NCBI RefSeq assembly: GCF_009176705.1
Contig: NZ_AP021846.1
Location: 3,446,501-3,510,500, forward strand
Reading direction: 5' to 3'
DNA: 64,000 bases
Source of the DNA: Pseudoalteromonas sp. A25
Lineage (GTDB): Bacteria > Pseudomonadota > Gammaproteobacteria > Enterobacterales > Alteromonadaceae
The position numbers and the translations under genes are program-made. Below the pieces are notes generated by a model. The model was not told where the DNA came from, ran no database searches, and was given only the letters and a program-made list of their open reading frames with translations. This document shows positions 8,813 through 17,611 of this stretch, one piece after another (the stretch's first letter is position 1; each line of letters starts with the position of its first letter).

Positions 8813-9298
8813 TTAATTCGACGAATTAAATAAGGGCAAGGGAGCGAACAATTGCGTTGCTTGCTCTGTACTTAATAGCAACCAGTGCTGCTGTTGTTTA
8901 TCAAATAGGTAATATTGATCGTTGTCATAATACAATTGATAACTTAACGGTAACTCCTCAGAGGCTAGCCAAAAACGGGCTACACTGAGGGCTTTATCTG
9001 CACTTAACGACTCGTTTGCCACCTCAAGCTCGATGCTTTGCCACAAAGTGACCAAACCATGAAGCTGCTCAACACTGGCTTGCCATGGGCCATCAATACG
9101 CCAAGACGTACCAATTCGTTCAATTTTGTAGCCAGGAAATGCCAAAGTTAATACAAAACTTTGTTCTGGCAGTAAACGTTGTGGCCCAACGACGTGTTCT
9201 TCTGGGTTTAATTTATGATGTATTCCGTTTAGAAAGAATATCATTAGCAACATGGAAAAAATAACCACGTTGTTCCAAGCTTTGCGCGTTAAACCCAT
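8813..9298 (-). CDS. Small membrane-anchored protein of unknown function
   Basis: A 161-aa protein starting at the ATG at 9298, which has GAGGAG six nt upstream; a longer reading frame begins at 9358 but lacks a ribosome-binding site. A single hydrophobic segment (NVVIFSMLLMIFFLNGI, about residues 8-25) is followed by a roughly 130-residue hydrophilic domain, probably periplasmic. It has alternating strands (YQLYYDNDQYYLFD) and no recognisable catalytic motif. It sits 20 nt upstream of mutM in the same direction, so the two may be co-transcribed. I do not recognise the family. Confidence 0.7.
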   Translation of the reverse strand: MGLTRKAWNNVVIFSMLLMIFFLNGIHHKLNPEEHVVGPQRLLPEQSFVLTLAFPGYKIERIGTSWRIDGPWQASVEQLHGLVTLWQSIELEVANESLSADKALSVARFWLASEELPLSYQLYYDNDQYYLFDKQQQHWLLLSTEQATQLFAPLPLFNSSN

Positions 9299-9488
9299 TA
9301 CACACTCCTCGATGTCATTTTTAGAGTGTAACGGAAAATCTTGCCAAGCAGAATACACAGCTAATTTTGCTCAAAACATTTTTTATTTTCATAGATATAG
9401 CACTTATGTCTAAAATCCATGCAATTAGTATTTTATTAGCAACATTCTTTGTTAAAATAGCGAACAAAATTTTAAGGAGTTCCGTCTA

Positions 9489-10409
9489 ATGGCAATGTAC
9501 GTAGTGGGTCACAAGATCCCAGATTCAGATTCAATTTGTGGTGCAATTGCACTGGCATATTTAAAAAACCAAATCGGTGAAGAGGCTATCCCGACTCGCT
9601 TGGGTGAAGTTTCTCCAGAAACTCAGTTTATTCTTGAGCGTTTTGGCTTTGAAGCACCTGAACTAAAAATGAGTTACGCAGGTGAAGAGGTTTACATCGT
9701 AGACCACACAGAAAAAACCCAAGCACCTGATGACATCGACCAAGCCACTGTCGTAGGTGTCGTAGATCACCACAAACTAGGTGATCTAACCACGTCAACA
9801 CCACTTGAGTGTTGGATCCGTCCAGTAGGCTGTAGTAACACCATCATTAAAATGATGTATGACTTCTACAATGTTGAAATTCCAGCAAACATTGCGGGCT
9901 TAATGATGTGTGCTATCTTGAGCGACACGGTTATCTTCAAATCACCAACGTGTACCACAGCAGACATCAAGTGTGTTGAAGCGCTTGCTGAAATTGCCGG
10001 TGTTGAAGACTTTAAAGAGCTGGGCATGGACATGTTCAAAGTAAAATCAGCTGTAGAAGGTACACCTGCACGTGATCTAGTAATGCGTGATTTTAAAGAT
10101 TTCAACATGAACGGTAAGCTGGTTGGTATTGGCCAATTAGAAGTGATTGATTTATCAGTATTTGACCAGATCAAAGCCGACCTAGAAGCAGATATCGCGA
10201 AGCTTAAAGAAGAAGGTGGTCGCCACTCTGTGCTACTGCTACTAACTGACATAATGAAAGAAGGCTCGCAAATGCTGATCGCCTCTGATGATGAAGGCAT
10301 CATTGAAACAGCGTATGGTGTGAAGCCAGAGCAAAGCCGCGTTTGGCTAGATGGCGTACTGAGCCGTAAAAAACAAGTCGTACCGCCACTGCAAGATGCG
10401 TTTGCTTAA
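9489..10409 (+). CDS. ppaC: Manganese-dependent inorganic pyrophosphatase (family II)
   Basis: A 306-aa DHH-superfamily enzyme hydrolysing pyrophosphate to phosphate in the cytosol, unrelated to the common family I Ppa. The N-terminal MYVVGHKIPDSDSICG carries the His and Asp metal ligands, VYIVDHTE and VVDHHKLGD the DHH signature, and RKKQVVPPL at the C-terminus the substrate-binding Arg-Lys element. The start at 9489 follows AAGGAG with a 9-nt spacer. It is a single gene closed by a strong terminator. Family II enzymes are typically Mn/Co-dependent with high turnover. Confidence 0.95.
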   Translation: MAMYVVGHKIPDSDSICGAIALAYLKNQIGEEAIPTRLGEVSPETQFILERFGFEAPELKMSYAGEEVYIVDHTEKTQAPDDIDQATVVGVVDHHKLGDLTTSTPLECWIRPVGCSNTIIKMMYDFYNVEIPANIAGLMMCAILSDTVIFKSPTCTTADIKCVEALAEIAGVEDFKELGMDMFKVKSAVEGTPARDLVMRDFKDFNMNGKLVGIGQLEVIDLSVFDQIKADLEADIAKLKEEGGRHSVLLLLTDIMKEGSQMLIASDDEGIIETAYGVKPEQSRVWLDGVLSRKKQVVPPLQDAFA

Positions 10410-10433
10410 TATATTAAACGTTTAAATAAAAAG

Positions 10434-10457
10434 CCGAAGCACATGCTTCGGTTTTTT
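10434..10457 (+). terminator. Terminator after ppaC
   Basis: A 7-bp GC-rich stem (ccgaagc / gcttcgg) with loop acat, followed by six T. It separates ppaC from the AraC-type regulator that starts 15 nt later. Confidence 0.9.
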
Positions 10458-10471
10458 GTTATGGTCAAAAC

Positions 10472-11200
10472 ATGAAAACGCTATTTTTAGAGCCCGGTAT
10501 ACTCGCCATTCACACTCAAGTGCTAGACACAACAATGCACCAGCATGCGTTAATACAAGTCACTTTACCCGACCGGCAAAGCACTTTGAGCGTTGCAGAG
10601 CACCCTCCCATACATAATGTGATAAGCCTCTTAGAAGCGAATATCCCGCATCAGTTAACCATGCAACAAGGCTGGGTGATCCTCATAGAGCCAAGTACCC
10701 AGCTTGGCGCGCAGGCAAATAAACTGTTAGCAGACAATCACATAGTAACGTGGCCGCTCGACGCGCAAGACAATCATTCAGATAACCTCACCGACTTACT
10801 GGCACGCGTCAAACTCACTTATACCACCAGTACAGAACTGCACGATGCTCATTTAGACCCACGCATTGCTGCTTTGCTAAAACAGCTCAACCAGTGCTTT
10901 GCGCAAGACTGCCTCAAACCTGAGCACTGGCTAGCAAAAGACATTGCACAGTCATTGGGTTTATCCGAGTCTCGCTTTTTGCATATTTTTAAAGACAACA
11001 TGCAACTACCATGGCGACCCTATTTACTGTGGCGACGACTCATATGTGCCATTCAGTCGCTCAGTCGCGGTGAAACAGCAACTCAGGCGGCGCATATTGC
11101 AGGCTTTTCCGATAGTGCACACCTTAGCCGAACTTTCAAAAAACAATTTGGTATCACGCTGAGAAGCGCACTAGCCGGTGTTAAAAAGCCAACTTCATAG
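10472..11200 (+). CDS. AraC-family transcriptional regulator
   Basis: A 242-aa regulator. The N-terminal 130 residues resemble a degenerate cupin-like sensor (HQHALIQVTL, GWVILIEP). The C-terminal hundred residues hold the two helix-turn-helix motifs of the AraC family: AKDIAQSLGLSESRFLHIFK, then AAHIAGFSDSAHLSRTFKKQFG. The ligand is unknown. The next gene, encoding a transglutaminase-like protein, lies 65 nt downstream on the same strand with its own ribosome-binding site and is a candidate target. Confidence 0.9.
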   Translation: MKTLFLEPGILAIHTQVLDTTMHQHALIQVTLPDRQSTLSVAEHPPIHNVISLLEANIPHQLTMQQGWVILIEPSTQLGAQANKLLADNHIVTWPLDAQDNHSDNLTDLLARVKLTYTTSTELHDAHLDPRIAALLKQLNQCFAQDCLKPEHWLAKDIAQSLGLSESRFLHIFKDNMQLPWRPYLLWRRLICAIQSLSRGETATQAAHIAGFSDSAHLSRTFKKQFGITLRSALAGVKKPTS

Positions 11201-11265
11201 CCAGTTTATTCAATTTTTTAGCGACACGCTCTGACATACTGCTCAAAAAATCGAGGAGTATAACT

Positions 11266-11970
11266 ATGCAAGCGTACCTATCACACACACCTTTACTTAA
11301 CTTTGAGCACCCTGATATTCAGGCACTTATCACATCACGCTGCTGGCACGAAATGGATAAACCCACAGCCCTAAAAGCCATCTATGACTTTGTCAAAGAC
11401 GACATTTTTTTTGGCTACAGCGCCCAAGATACCTTAAAGGCGTCGGAGGTATTACAAGATGGGTATGGACAGTGTAATACTAAAGGCACCTTGTTAATGG
11501 CACTGTTACGTGCAGTGGGTATCCCATGCCAATTACAGGGTTTTACTATTAACAACAATCTCAAATCTGGGGTTATGCCAAGTTGGATTCTAAAGCTTGC
11601 TCCCAAAGAAATCGTTCACAGCTGGGTAGAAGTGTTTATTGAAGGTCAATGGCTTGAGCTAGAGGGCTATATTATTGATAAGCGCTACTTAAGTGCAATT
11701 CAACAGCGCTTCAAAAACCATCAAGGTCCGTTTATCGGCTATGGTATAGCAACCCCTTGCCTACAAAGTCCCAAAAATGAATTTAACGGCACAGATACAT
11801 ATATCCAAAAAGAAAGCATTATTAAGTCACTGGGTCATTTTAGCGAACCCGAATTGTTTTATCGCCAGTACAGTAACTTAACGGGTATTAAAAAATGGTT
11901 ATATCAGGTCGCTTTTAGACACATTATAAACCTGAATATTAAACGCTTAAGGGCTGCATATACGAATTGA
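11266..11970 (+). CDS. Transglutaminase-like domain protein
   Basis: A 234-aa cytosolic protein with a transglutaminase/protease-like core. The Cys lies in GYGQCNTKGTLLMALLR, the His in HSWVEVFI and the acid in WLELEGYI, matching the Cys-His-Asp/Glu triad order of the superfamily. Such bacterial proteins are usually thiol hydrolases or amidases rather than true crosslinkers. The ATG follows GAGGAG closely. No signal peptide. It follows the AraC regulator; substrate unknown. Confidence 0.82.
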   Translation: MQAYLSHTPLLNFEHPDIQALITSRCWHEMDKPTALKAIYDFVKDDIFFGYSAQDTLKASEVLQDGYGQCNTKGTLLMALLRAVGIPCQLQGFTINNNLKSGVMPSWILKLAPKEIVHSWVEVFIEGQWLELEGYIIDKRYLSAIQQRFKNHQGPFIGYGIATPCLQSPKNEFNGTDTYIQKESIIKSLGHFSEPELFYRQYSNLTGIKKWLYQVAFRHIINLNIKRLRAAYTN

Positions 11971-12050
11971 GTTACGGTATAGCGTATGAATTATTACATT
12001 CATGATTTAGCAGCTAAACTTACGATATCAAACATCAATTCGCATAGTTT

Positions 12051-12806
12051 ATGGACTCTTTGCTGCGACTGCACATCATATTAAAACTTCTGCTTACCTA
12101 CTTACTACTGGGCGCCCCTTTATTAGCGGCGCAACCATTGGTTTTAGTCAGTAGCGAAGGGCCACCTCATACTATTAACAACGAAGTACACAGCGGTATA
12201 GACCTTGATGTAACTAAAGCCGTTCTTAAGCGCATGGGGTACGATGTAAAGCTACTTTTTGTTCCCTTGGGTCGCGCTGAAGTGATGGTAAAAACCGCCG
12301 AAGCCGACTTAATGGCTCCTATATTTCAAACTCAAGACAGCAAAAATTTCTATATCAGCAACGCTATTGTGACCTATAAACCCATGGTGTTTTCTTTAAA
12401 AAGCGCACAATTAACACCTAATAGCATCGCCGATCTCAGTAATTATGCTGTTATCACCTTTCAAGGCGCACCTGGCTACTTTGGCGAAGAATTTCAAACA
12501 ATGTCGAAACAAGCAGACTACGTAGAGTCAGCAAGAATGTCGGTGATCCCAAACTTATTGAGTAAAGGTCGCTTTGATTTCGCCGTGTTAGATAAGTATA
12601 TATTTTACTACTTTTATCGTTTGAACAATAAAGAACGTTCAGTTGAGCGTTTTAAGGAGCATGCACTTATTCCGCCTGTTAACGCCAGCGTTGCTTTTAA
12701 AAGTGCAACGTTACGAGATGCGTTTAATCACGAGCTGATGCGCTTTAAAGAAGAGCAGCACTATCAAAAAATTGTAAAACACTACTTGGGCTATATTCCA
12801 TTTTAA
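12051..12806 (+). CDS. Periplasmic solute-binding protein (SBP family 3)
   Basis: A 251-aa protein with a signal peptide (hydrophobic LKLLLTYLLLGAPLLAA, cleavage after AAQ or nearby) and the fold of polar amino-acid ABC-transporter binding proteins: SEGPPHTI, GIDLDVTKAVLKRMGY and a C-terminal EEQHYQKIVKHYLG. No permease or ATPase gene is nearby. Orphan members of this family are common in marine gammaproteobacteria and may serve sensing or unknown roles. The ligand cannot be inferred. Confidence 0.82.
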   Translation: MDSLLRLHIILKLLLTYLLLGAPLLAAQPLVLVSSEGPPHTINNEVHSGIDLDVTKAVLKRMGYDVKLLFVPLGRAEVMVKTAEADLMAPIFQTQDSKNFYISNAIVTYKPMVFSLKSAQLTPNSIADLSNYAVITFQGAPGYFGEEFQTMSKQADYVESARMSVIPNLLSKGRFDFAVLDKYIFYYFYRLNNKERSVERFKEHALIPPVNASVAFKSATLRDAFNHELMRFKEEQHYQKIVKHYLGYIPF

Positions 12807-12884
12807 CGCATACGATTAATGCCTTTCCAAATATTAACAGTAAGTATGAATACTCACAAAAATGTTCTTGCACGCACTCTATTT

Positions 12885-13077
12885 AACCTCAGCTGCGGAT
12901 AAGAATTTTGATAGTTCACAAGAGAGACATTGCAACCCCTTCAATATCCAATGACGATATTTCGCTCACTATCAAGGCATTTTCGTGAAGTAATAGCGAG
13001 CTATTACAAATGAAAATAACGAAGAGAGTGAGCGAAATAGCTTTATTGGGCAAATTCTCTTATGTGCAGCTGAGGTT
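12885..13077. repeat. Long imperfect palindromic intergenic repeat (193 bp)
   Basis: The ends are aacctcagctgc and gcagctgaggtt, exact reverse complements. Inside, atttcgctcact (12959-12970) pairs with agtgagcgaaat (13027-13038), and gtaatagc with gctattac forms the centre. The left arm is about 35 nt longer than the right. It fills most of the 348-bp gap 12807-13154. It resembles the element at 17185-17346 in size and in its nested arms with an atttcgct-type block. Together they look like non-autonomous dispersed elements flanking the hydrolase/regulator pair. Confidence 0.75.
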
Positions 13078-13082
13078 ATTTA

Positions 13083-13106
13083 CTAAAAAAGCCGCTATGC
13101 GGCTTT
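13083..13106 (-). terminator. Terminator after the tandem-hydrolase gene
   Basis: aaagccgc / gcggcttt with loop tat. On the minus strand the stem is followed by TTTTTTAG. It lies 49 nt past the stop of the minus-strand hydrolase gene. Confidence 0.8.
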
Positions 13107-13154
13107 AACACTGGGGAAACATTCACGTTTAAAACGCAAACTTGTCTATATCTT

Positions 13155-15014
13155 TTATTCTCTCGCTAGCATATTCACCAGCGCTTCAATAACTGTCTCA
13201 GGGTGCTCAAACAACACTTGGTGGCTGGCATCTTCCAATGCGAAATAGTCGCCTTGTGTTTGTTCAACCAACATCTTACTCCACTGCGTACCATCGGTTT
13301 GCCACCTTATCAAACTTTGTTTTTGCTCTTCGGTTTCAGCTTTTGCGATGTCCAAACGCTCAAAGTCACTATCAATAATGCTTAGCGGTATAGTCAGATT
13401 GTCAGCGAGGTAGCGCGAAGCCTCTAAATCATCATAGTAATTCATCATCTCCTTTATACGCGTAACCTGTTTGCTAATTGCAACTCGCTGAGATGTCACC
13501 GCATCATAGTAATCCCAGTCCATTTTAAGCATATTACTTTGCGAAATAAGCCCCTCAATCTCTTCACGCTCCAGCGCAATTCGCTCAATCGTGCGCTCGG
13601 TCCATGGTCCCGCTGATACATGCTCAATAAACTCTTGTTTATACTCACGCATGTAAGACACGTACCCAGATTGATATTGACTGATAGCATCTGGTAGCAA
13701 AATATCAGGGTCAACCCAGATCATCCCTTTCGTTACTATCGATTCATTTGCAAGATTTTGGTACATAAGCGTTGCTAAATTACTGTTTGCAAATGCAATA
13801 AAAATAACTGATTCAACTTTCAAAGCATCTAACAGCTGGGGAAGATCGTGTGCAAATAACGAAAATGACGGCTCTTCAATATCACTACTCCAAGCATTGT
13901 TTAGCCTGTCTATCACATGCACCTTGCCATGCTCAGCTAGCATAGGGTGAATTAAAGCAGACCATGCAGAATCACTATGAAAAAACTTATTTGCACCCGA
14001 CAACAGAACAATATCGCTTTTTCCATTACTGTGCCCCATGGTTCTTACATGGTAATCTCCTGAGTTGAGTCGGTATAGTGAAGAGTGAGCAGGCAACTGA
14101 ACATCACTGCTCTGCTCAAAGAATGTAAGTACCTGCTCACTTGTATTGTAATTGTTGAAAGACCATGTGTGAAAACCACCTTGAATAGTGATGAGTTTAT
14201 TCGTAATTGACATTTCATTGCTATAGGTACGAGCCTGTACTTTTTCTGCTACCATTTCATCCACATAAACGTCGTCTATTTGATTTTGCTTAGCAATTAA
14301 ATCTATAGCTTTAGGGGCTGACAACAATGCAAAATTACTATGAACTAGGCCATCATAAGGAAGCGTGTTATCTCGCGTCCCCATAACCATCATATAATTT
14401 GTTGGCTCTGCAATATTGCAAACTAAAGATAGCTGCACAGACATCGGCGAAGCAACACTCGCTACTCCCTTAAATAGTTCACTGTGTTTACACAGCAAAT
14501 TTTGACTGAATAAGCCACCTTGAGAAAAACCTACGGCATAGTTCTCCCCTGCTAATAAATTATACTGTCCATGCATCTCATTAATGATATCCACTACAAA
14601 CTCAACATCTTTGGCATTCAGTCTATGAGCTACATTACACTCACACCCCTCATCCCATTCAACTTCTTTTGATTTTGGATAAACCACGATGTAGTCATCA
14701 CTAAGCTTTTCAAACTGCGCCGCTCTTTGCATACCTTCAGCACTCCCACCAGAACCATGAAAAGCCAGCAGCAATTTATATGCTTTTTTCTCATTGAACC
14801 CGGACTCAGGAAATGCAATACGATAGTGTCGACCATCTCGCGATACTATTTTTGTCATATCATCAGGTTGACTCACACTCCCCTGTCCTGAGCCGCCACT
14901 ATTATTACTTTGCGCAGAACCCGTTGTGCTGTTATTTTTATCGTTAACTTCTTTGCTACCCCCACACGCGGTTAAACAAATGGCTAAAACGACACTAGGT
15001 AATAGTCTTATCAT
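13155..15014 (-). CDS. Lipoprotein with two alpha/beta-hydrolase domains (PHB depolymerase-like + second hydrolase)
   Basis: A 619-aa lipoprotein (lipobox LTACGG). The ATG at 15014 follows GAGGAG by 6 nt and is preferred over a start 24 nt upstream. Residues about 55-300 form a poly(3-hydroxybutyrate)-depolymerase/LpqC-like esterase: LLAFHGSGG oxyanion region, nucleophile elbow GFSQGG, acid in GTRDNT, His in GGFHTW. Residues about 330-619 form a second alpha/beta hydrolase. Its Ser sits in FANSNLA rather than GxSxG; IIDSDFE and DASHQVLFEH supply plausible acid and His. A Ser/Gly/Asn-rich linker follows the lipidated Cys. It is divergent from a CadC-like regulator, which probably controls it. 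Esterase substrate unknown. Confidence 0.82.
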   Translation of the reverse strand: MIRLLPSVVLAICLTACGGSKEVNDKNNSTTGSAQSNNSGGSGQGSVSQPDDMTKIVSRDGRHYRIAFPESGFNEKKAYKLLLAFHGSGGSAEGMQRAAQFEKLSDDYIVVYPKSKEVEWDEGCECNVAHRLNAKDVEFVVDIINEMHGQYNLLAGENYAVGFSQGGLFSQNLLCKHSELFKGVASVASPMSVQLSLVCNIAEPTNYMMVMGTRDNTLPYDGLVHSNFALLSAPKAIDLIAKQNQIDDVYVDEMVAEKVQARTYSNEMSITNKLITIQGGFHTWSFNNYNTSEQVLTFFEQSSDVQLPAHSSLYRLNSGDYHVRTMGHSNGKSDIVLLSGANKFFHSDSAWSALIHPMLAEHGKVHVIDRLNNAWSSDIEEPSFSLFAHDLPQLLDALKVESVIFIAFANSNLATLMYQNLANESIVTKGMIWVDPDILLPDAISQYQSGYVSYMREYKQEFIEHVSAGPWTERTIERIALEREEIEGLISQSNMLKMDWDYYDAVTSQRVAISKQVTRIKEMMNYYDDLEASRYLADNLTIPLSIIDSDFERLDIAKAETEEQKQSLIRWQTDGTQWSKMLVEQTQGDYFALEDASHQVLFEHPETVIEALVNMLARE

Positions 15015-15139
15015 GTTATCCTCCTCAAGTTTTGCCATTACCCTAGTTCGCTTGATACATTGATGCTTAACGGTTTTTAGATTTTATCGTTACCATTTCA
15101 TTACCAAAAAATAAAAACATATTAATCATAAGTTTACAG

Positions 15140-17149
15140 ATGAATTACCTAATAAATGACATTGAATTTGACACACTACAGCGAACGCTTAGACATCAAA
15201 ATAAAACGATTCAGTTAGAAGCAAAATCGTATGAATTACTCATGGTGTTCATTGCGCACTCTAAAGAAGTGCTTTCGCGGGACAAATTAATAGCACTGGC
15301 GTGGCAAGGTAGCGTTGTCTCTGATGGGGCTGTAAATAAAGCCATTTCAAAGCTGAGGCAACACTTTGAGCAACTACGCCCCAATGTTGAATTTATTATT
15401 ACTAAACCAAAGTTTGGTTATCAACTTAGTTTTGAAGCACAAAAAATTGACACAGGTGGAGATAATCATCCTGTGCACAACAACGATGTCAGCTATTTTA
15501 GTAACAAATATGCCGCGTGGTTGCTATTGAGTATGATAAGCATCACTATATTTATATTTGCGCTAAAGAGTGCAGATGATTCAGAACAATTTACCATACA
15601 ACTAGAACGTATCACGGCTCGTGACGGACTTGAATATAATCTGAGCACCAGCAACCATGCCCAGCTGTTGTTTCTCTCTTCGCCTAGTGAAAAGCAGCCA
15701 AAGCAAGTTATTTTAAAATCGCTAAACGATAACGTACAGCAGGCCATTCCCATAGATAATGAACATTTAACTTTTGTCACGCTGAGCCCTTCAGGCTCAA
15801 CTGTTGCATGGGTTGTACAAGACAATCAAACATGCCAAATAAAGCGATATGAACTTACTACCCACACTCAGCAATCCCTCTTTGATTGCACAGATATGCA
15901 AGATGTTAAGCTAAGCTGGCAAGCAAATGAGCAAGCAATTTTTATTCGTGCACGCAAAAATAACGCCTCTCCATATGTTATATATAAACTCATGCTAGCA
16001 ACGCAGACGCTGCAACAACTGTCATTACCATTAAAACTTGCGCAAATGAAAGGTGACTTTTTACTCGCAGCTCACCCCAAGCATGATCTCATTGCCTATG
16101 CTCGCTATGTTGAATCAAGTCTCAGTGAAATACACATCGTTGATAGCCACACCTTAGAAACACGTGCAGTTTACCCGCTTAAGCACATGGTGAATGCGAT
16201 AACATGGAGCAATACTACCAACGACCTCTATATTGCCGATAAAAAGTCTCTGTATCGTTTAAATTCAGACTCTGGCCAAACAGAGCTCCTTAAACAACTA
16301 AGTTATCCAATTGAATCAATAGCAGCGACAAGCCGTAAATCACAAGAGATGGTGCTCGTTAGTCAATATCAAGCCAGCTCATCAATTCAAGATTATCAGC
16401 TAAACACGCAAAATATCACTCGTATTTTTAGTAATGCCGCGCTTAATCGCCTACCAAGAAGCTATCAAAACGGTATGCTGTTTATCTCAGACATGGGCAA
16501 AGAGCATGCACTATGGCGCTATCAAGATGAGCAACTTACGCGTTTGCAGCTCCCCTTTGAGTTTGGTTTCAGCCGCTATCACCTCGCAGATAACGCAAGT
16601 AGCATGGTCTTTGAAAAACTCGGCGCCGTGTATGAATATAACTTTAGTAACAATAAGTTAGCTAAAGTGATTTCCTCCGAACACCAAACCTATTCACCCA
16701 ATTATGGTATGAGTACCCAAGAGATCATCTACAGCAGTAATAAAACTGGTCAGTGGCAACTGTGGCAATACAAAAAAGAGAGCGATTCGCATCAGCAGTT
16801 AACACAACATGGCGGATATAGCGGATACGCTTACAACAACAAACTGCTCTTTAGCAAACGCAACCAAGCAGGGCTGTGGATGCTAGATGAAGGAAATGAG
16901 CAAAAGCTAATTGAAGGTTTCAGCAATATCAACTGGCTAAATTGGCAGCTTATCAACGATAACGTGTATTTTTATAGAAGAGGCTCTGGCATTTGGCAAT
17001 ACAACCTAAAGAACCAAATCGAGCAGTTAGTAATGAGCGAGCCACAAGGTTTTATTCATCAGTACTATGTTAGCGATGATGAAAAGCACATTCGATACGT
17101 ACAGCTACAACCCATGCAAGGGGATGTACAGGCTCTGATACTCAAATAA
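15140..17149 (+). CDS. CadC/ToxR-like transmembrane transcriptional regulator with beta-propeller sensor
   Basis: A 669-aa one-component membrane regulator. Residues 1-100 are an OmpR/PhoB-type winged helix (LLMVFIAHSKEVLSRDKLI ... KPKFGYQL). A basic/polar linker leads to one transmembrane segment (WLLLSMISITIFIFAL, about 127-143). The remaining 520 residues are periplasmic and built of TolB/WD40-like repeats (SPSGSTVAWV, YSSNKTGQWQLWQY), likely a beta-propeller that senses a ligand or protein. It is divergent from the tandem-hydrolase lipoprotein with about 125 nt between them, so that gene is the natural target. It is followed by a palindromic repeat rather than a clear terminator. Confidence 0.88.
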   Translation: MNYLINDIEFDTLQRTLRHQNKTIQLEAKSYELLMVFIAHSKEVLSRDKLIALAWQGSVVSDGAVNKAISKLRQHFEQLRPNVEFIITKPKFGYQLSFEAQKIDTGGDNHPVHNNDVSYFSNKYAAWLLLSMISITIFIFALKSADDSEQFTIQLERITARDGLEYNLSTSNHAQLLFLSSPSEKQPKQVILKSLNDNVQQAIPIDNEHLTFVTLSPSGSTVAWVVQDNQTCQIKRYELTTHTQQSLFDCTDMQDVKLSWQANEQAIFIRARKNNASPYVIYKLMLATQTLQQLSLPLKLAQMKGDFLLAAHPKHDLIAYARYVESSLSEIHIVDSHTLETRAVYPLKHMVNAITWSNTTNDLYIADKKSLYRLNSDSGQTELLKQLSYPIESIAATSRKSQEMVLVSQYQASSSIQDYQLNTQNITRIFSNAALNRLPRSYQNGMLFISDMGKEHALWRYQDEQLTRLQLPFEFGFSRYHLADNASSMVFEKLGAVYEYNFSNNKLAKVISSEHQTYSPNYGMSTQEIIYSSNKTGQWQLWQYKKESDSHQQLTQHGGYSGYAYNNKLLFSKRNQAGLWMLDEGNEQKLIEGFSNINWLNWQLINDNVYFYRRGSGIWQYNLKNQIEQLVMSEPQGFIHQYYVSDDEKHIRYVQLQPMQGDVQALILK

Positions 17150-17184
17150 ATAATAGCCACCTAAGCGACGTTGTGATGAGTATT

Positions 17185-17346
17185 ATACCAATTGCATTAA
17201 ATTGGTGATCAGATATTGCGACAGATAAATGGCTTAGTAACAAGGCAAATATTTCGCTATGTAGTTATTCTACATGAGAAATATTTAACGCAGTTAATGA
17301 GTTATTTAGCTCGCTAGAATGATCAATGTATTAATAAAATTGGTAT
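17185..17346. repeat. Long imperfect palindromic repeat bounded by ATACCAATT
   Basis: ataccaatt at 17185-17193 and aattggtat at 17338-17346 bound a 162-bp imperfect hairpin. The arms match over most of their length: taaat, gatca, the block aaatattt, and the centre atgtag-ttatt-ctacat. It lies in the 294-bp gap between the regulator and rpmG. The ATACCAATT-bounded form is characteristic of dispersed intergenic repeats in Pseudoalteromonas and relatives (recalled, not searched). It could fold as RNA when read from the regulator gene. Confidence 0.8.
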
Positions 17347-17396
17347 TAGTTAAGCTGATTGGTATTCGGTTTCGCTATGCTTATATCAGTTGAAAC

Positions 17397-17424
17397 AAAA
17401 AACCCAGCCGAGGCTGGGTTTTTA
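17397..17424 (-). terminator. Terminator after rpmG (bidirectional)
   Basis: aacccagc / gctgggtt with loop cgag, and runs of A before and T after, so it can act on both strands. On the minus strand it ends the rpmB-rpmG unit 24 nt past the stop. Confidence 0.9.
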
Positions 17425-17443
17425 GTATTCTGTAAAAGCAAAA

Positions 17444-17599
17444 TTACTTGATTTTTGCTTCTTTGAAAACCACGTGCTTACGAACTTTAGGATCGTATTT
17501 TTTGATTTCCATTTTTTCAGGCATGTTACGCTTGTTCTTGTCGGTAGTGTAGAAATAACCAGTACCAGCAGTTGAAACTAAACGGATCTTATCACGCAT
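17444..17599 (-). CDS. rpmG: 50S ribosomal protein L33
   Basis: A 51-aa protein beginning [19 protein letters not shown] and ending VVFKEAKIK, the standard length and sequence of the gammaproteobacterial L33. This version lacks the paired Cys zinc motif, as in E. coli. It lies 12 nt downstream of rpmB on the same strand, with AGGAGC-like bases just before the ATG, and is followed by a strong terminator. A large-subunit component located near the E site. Confidence 0.97.
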   Translation of the reverse strand: MRDKIRLVSTAGTGYFYTTDKNKRNMPEKMEIKKYDPKVRKHVVFKEAKIK

Positions 17600-17611
17600 G
17601 ATTCAAGCTCC

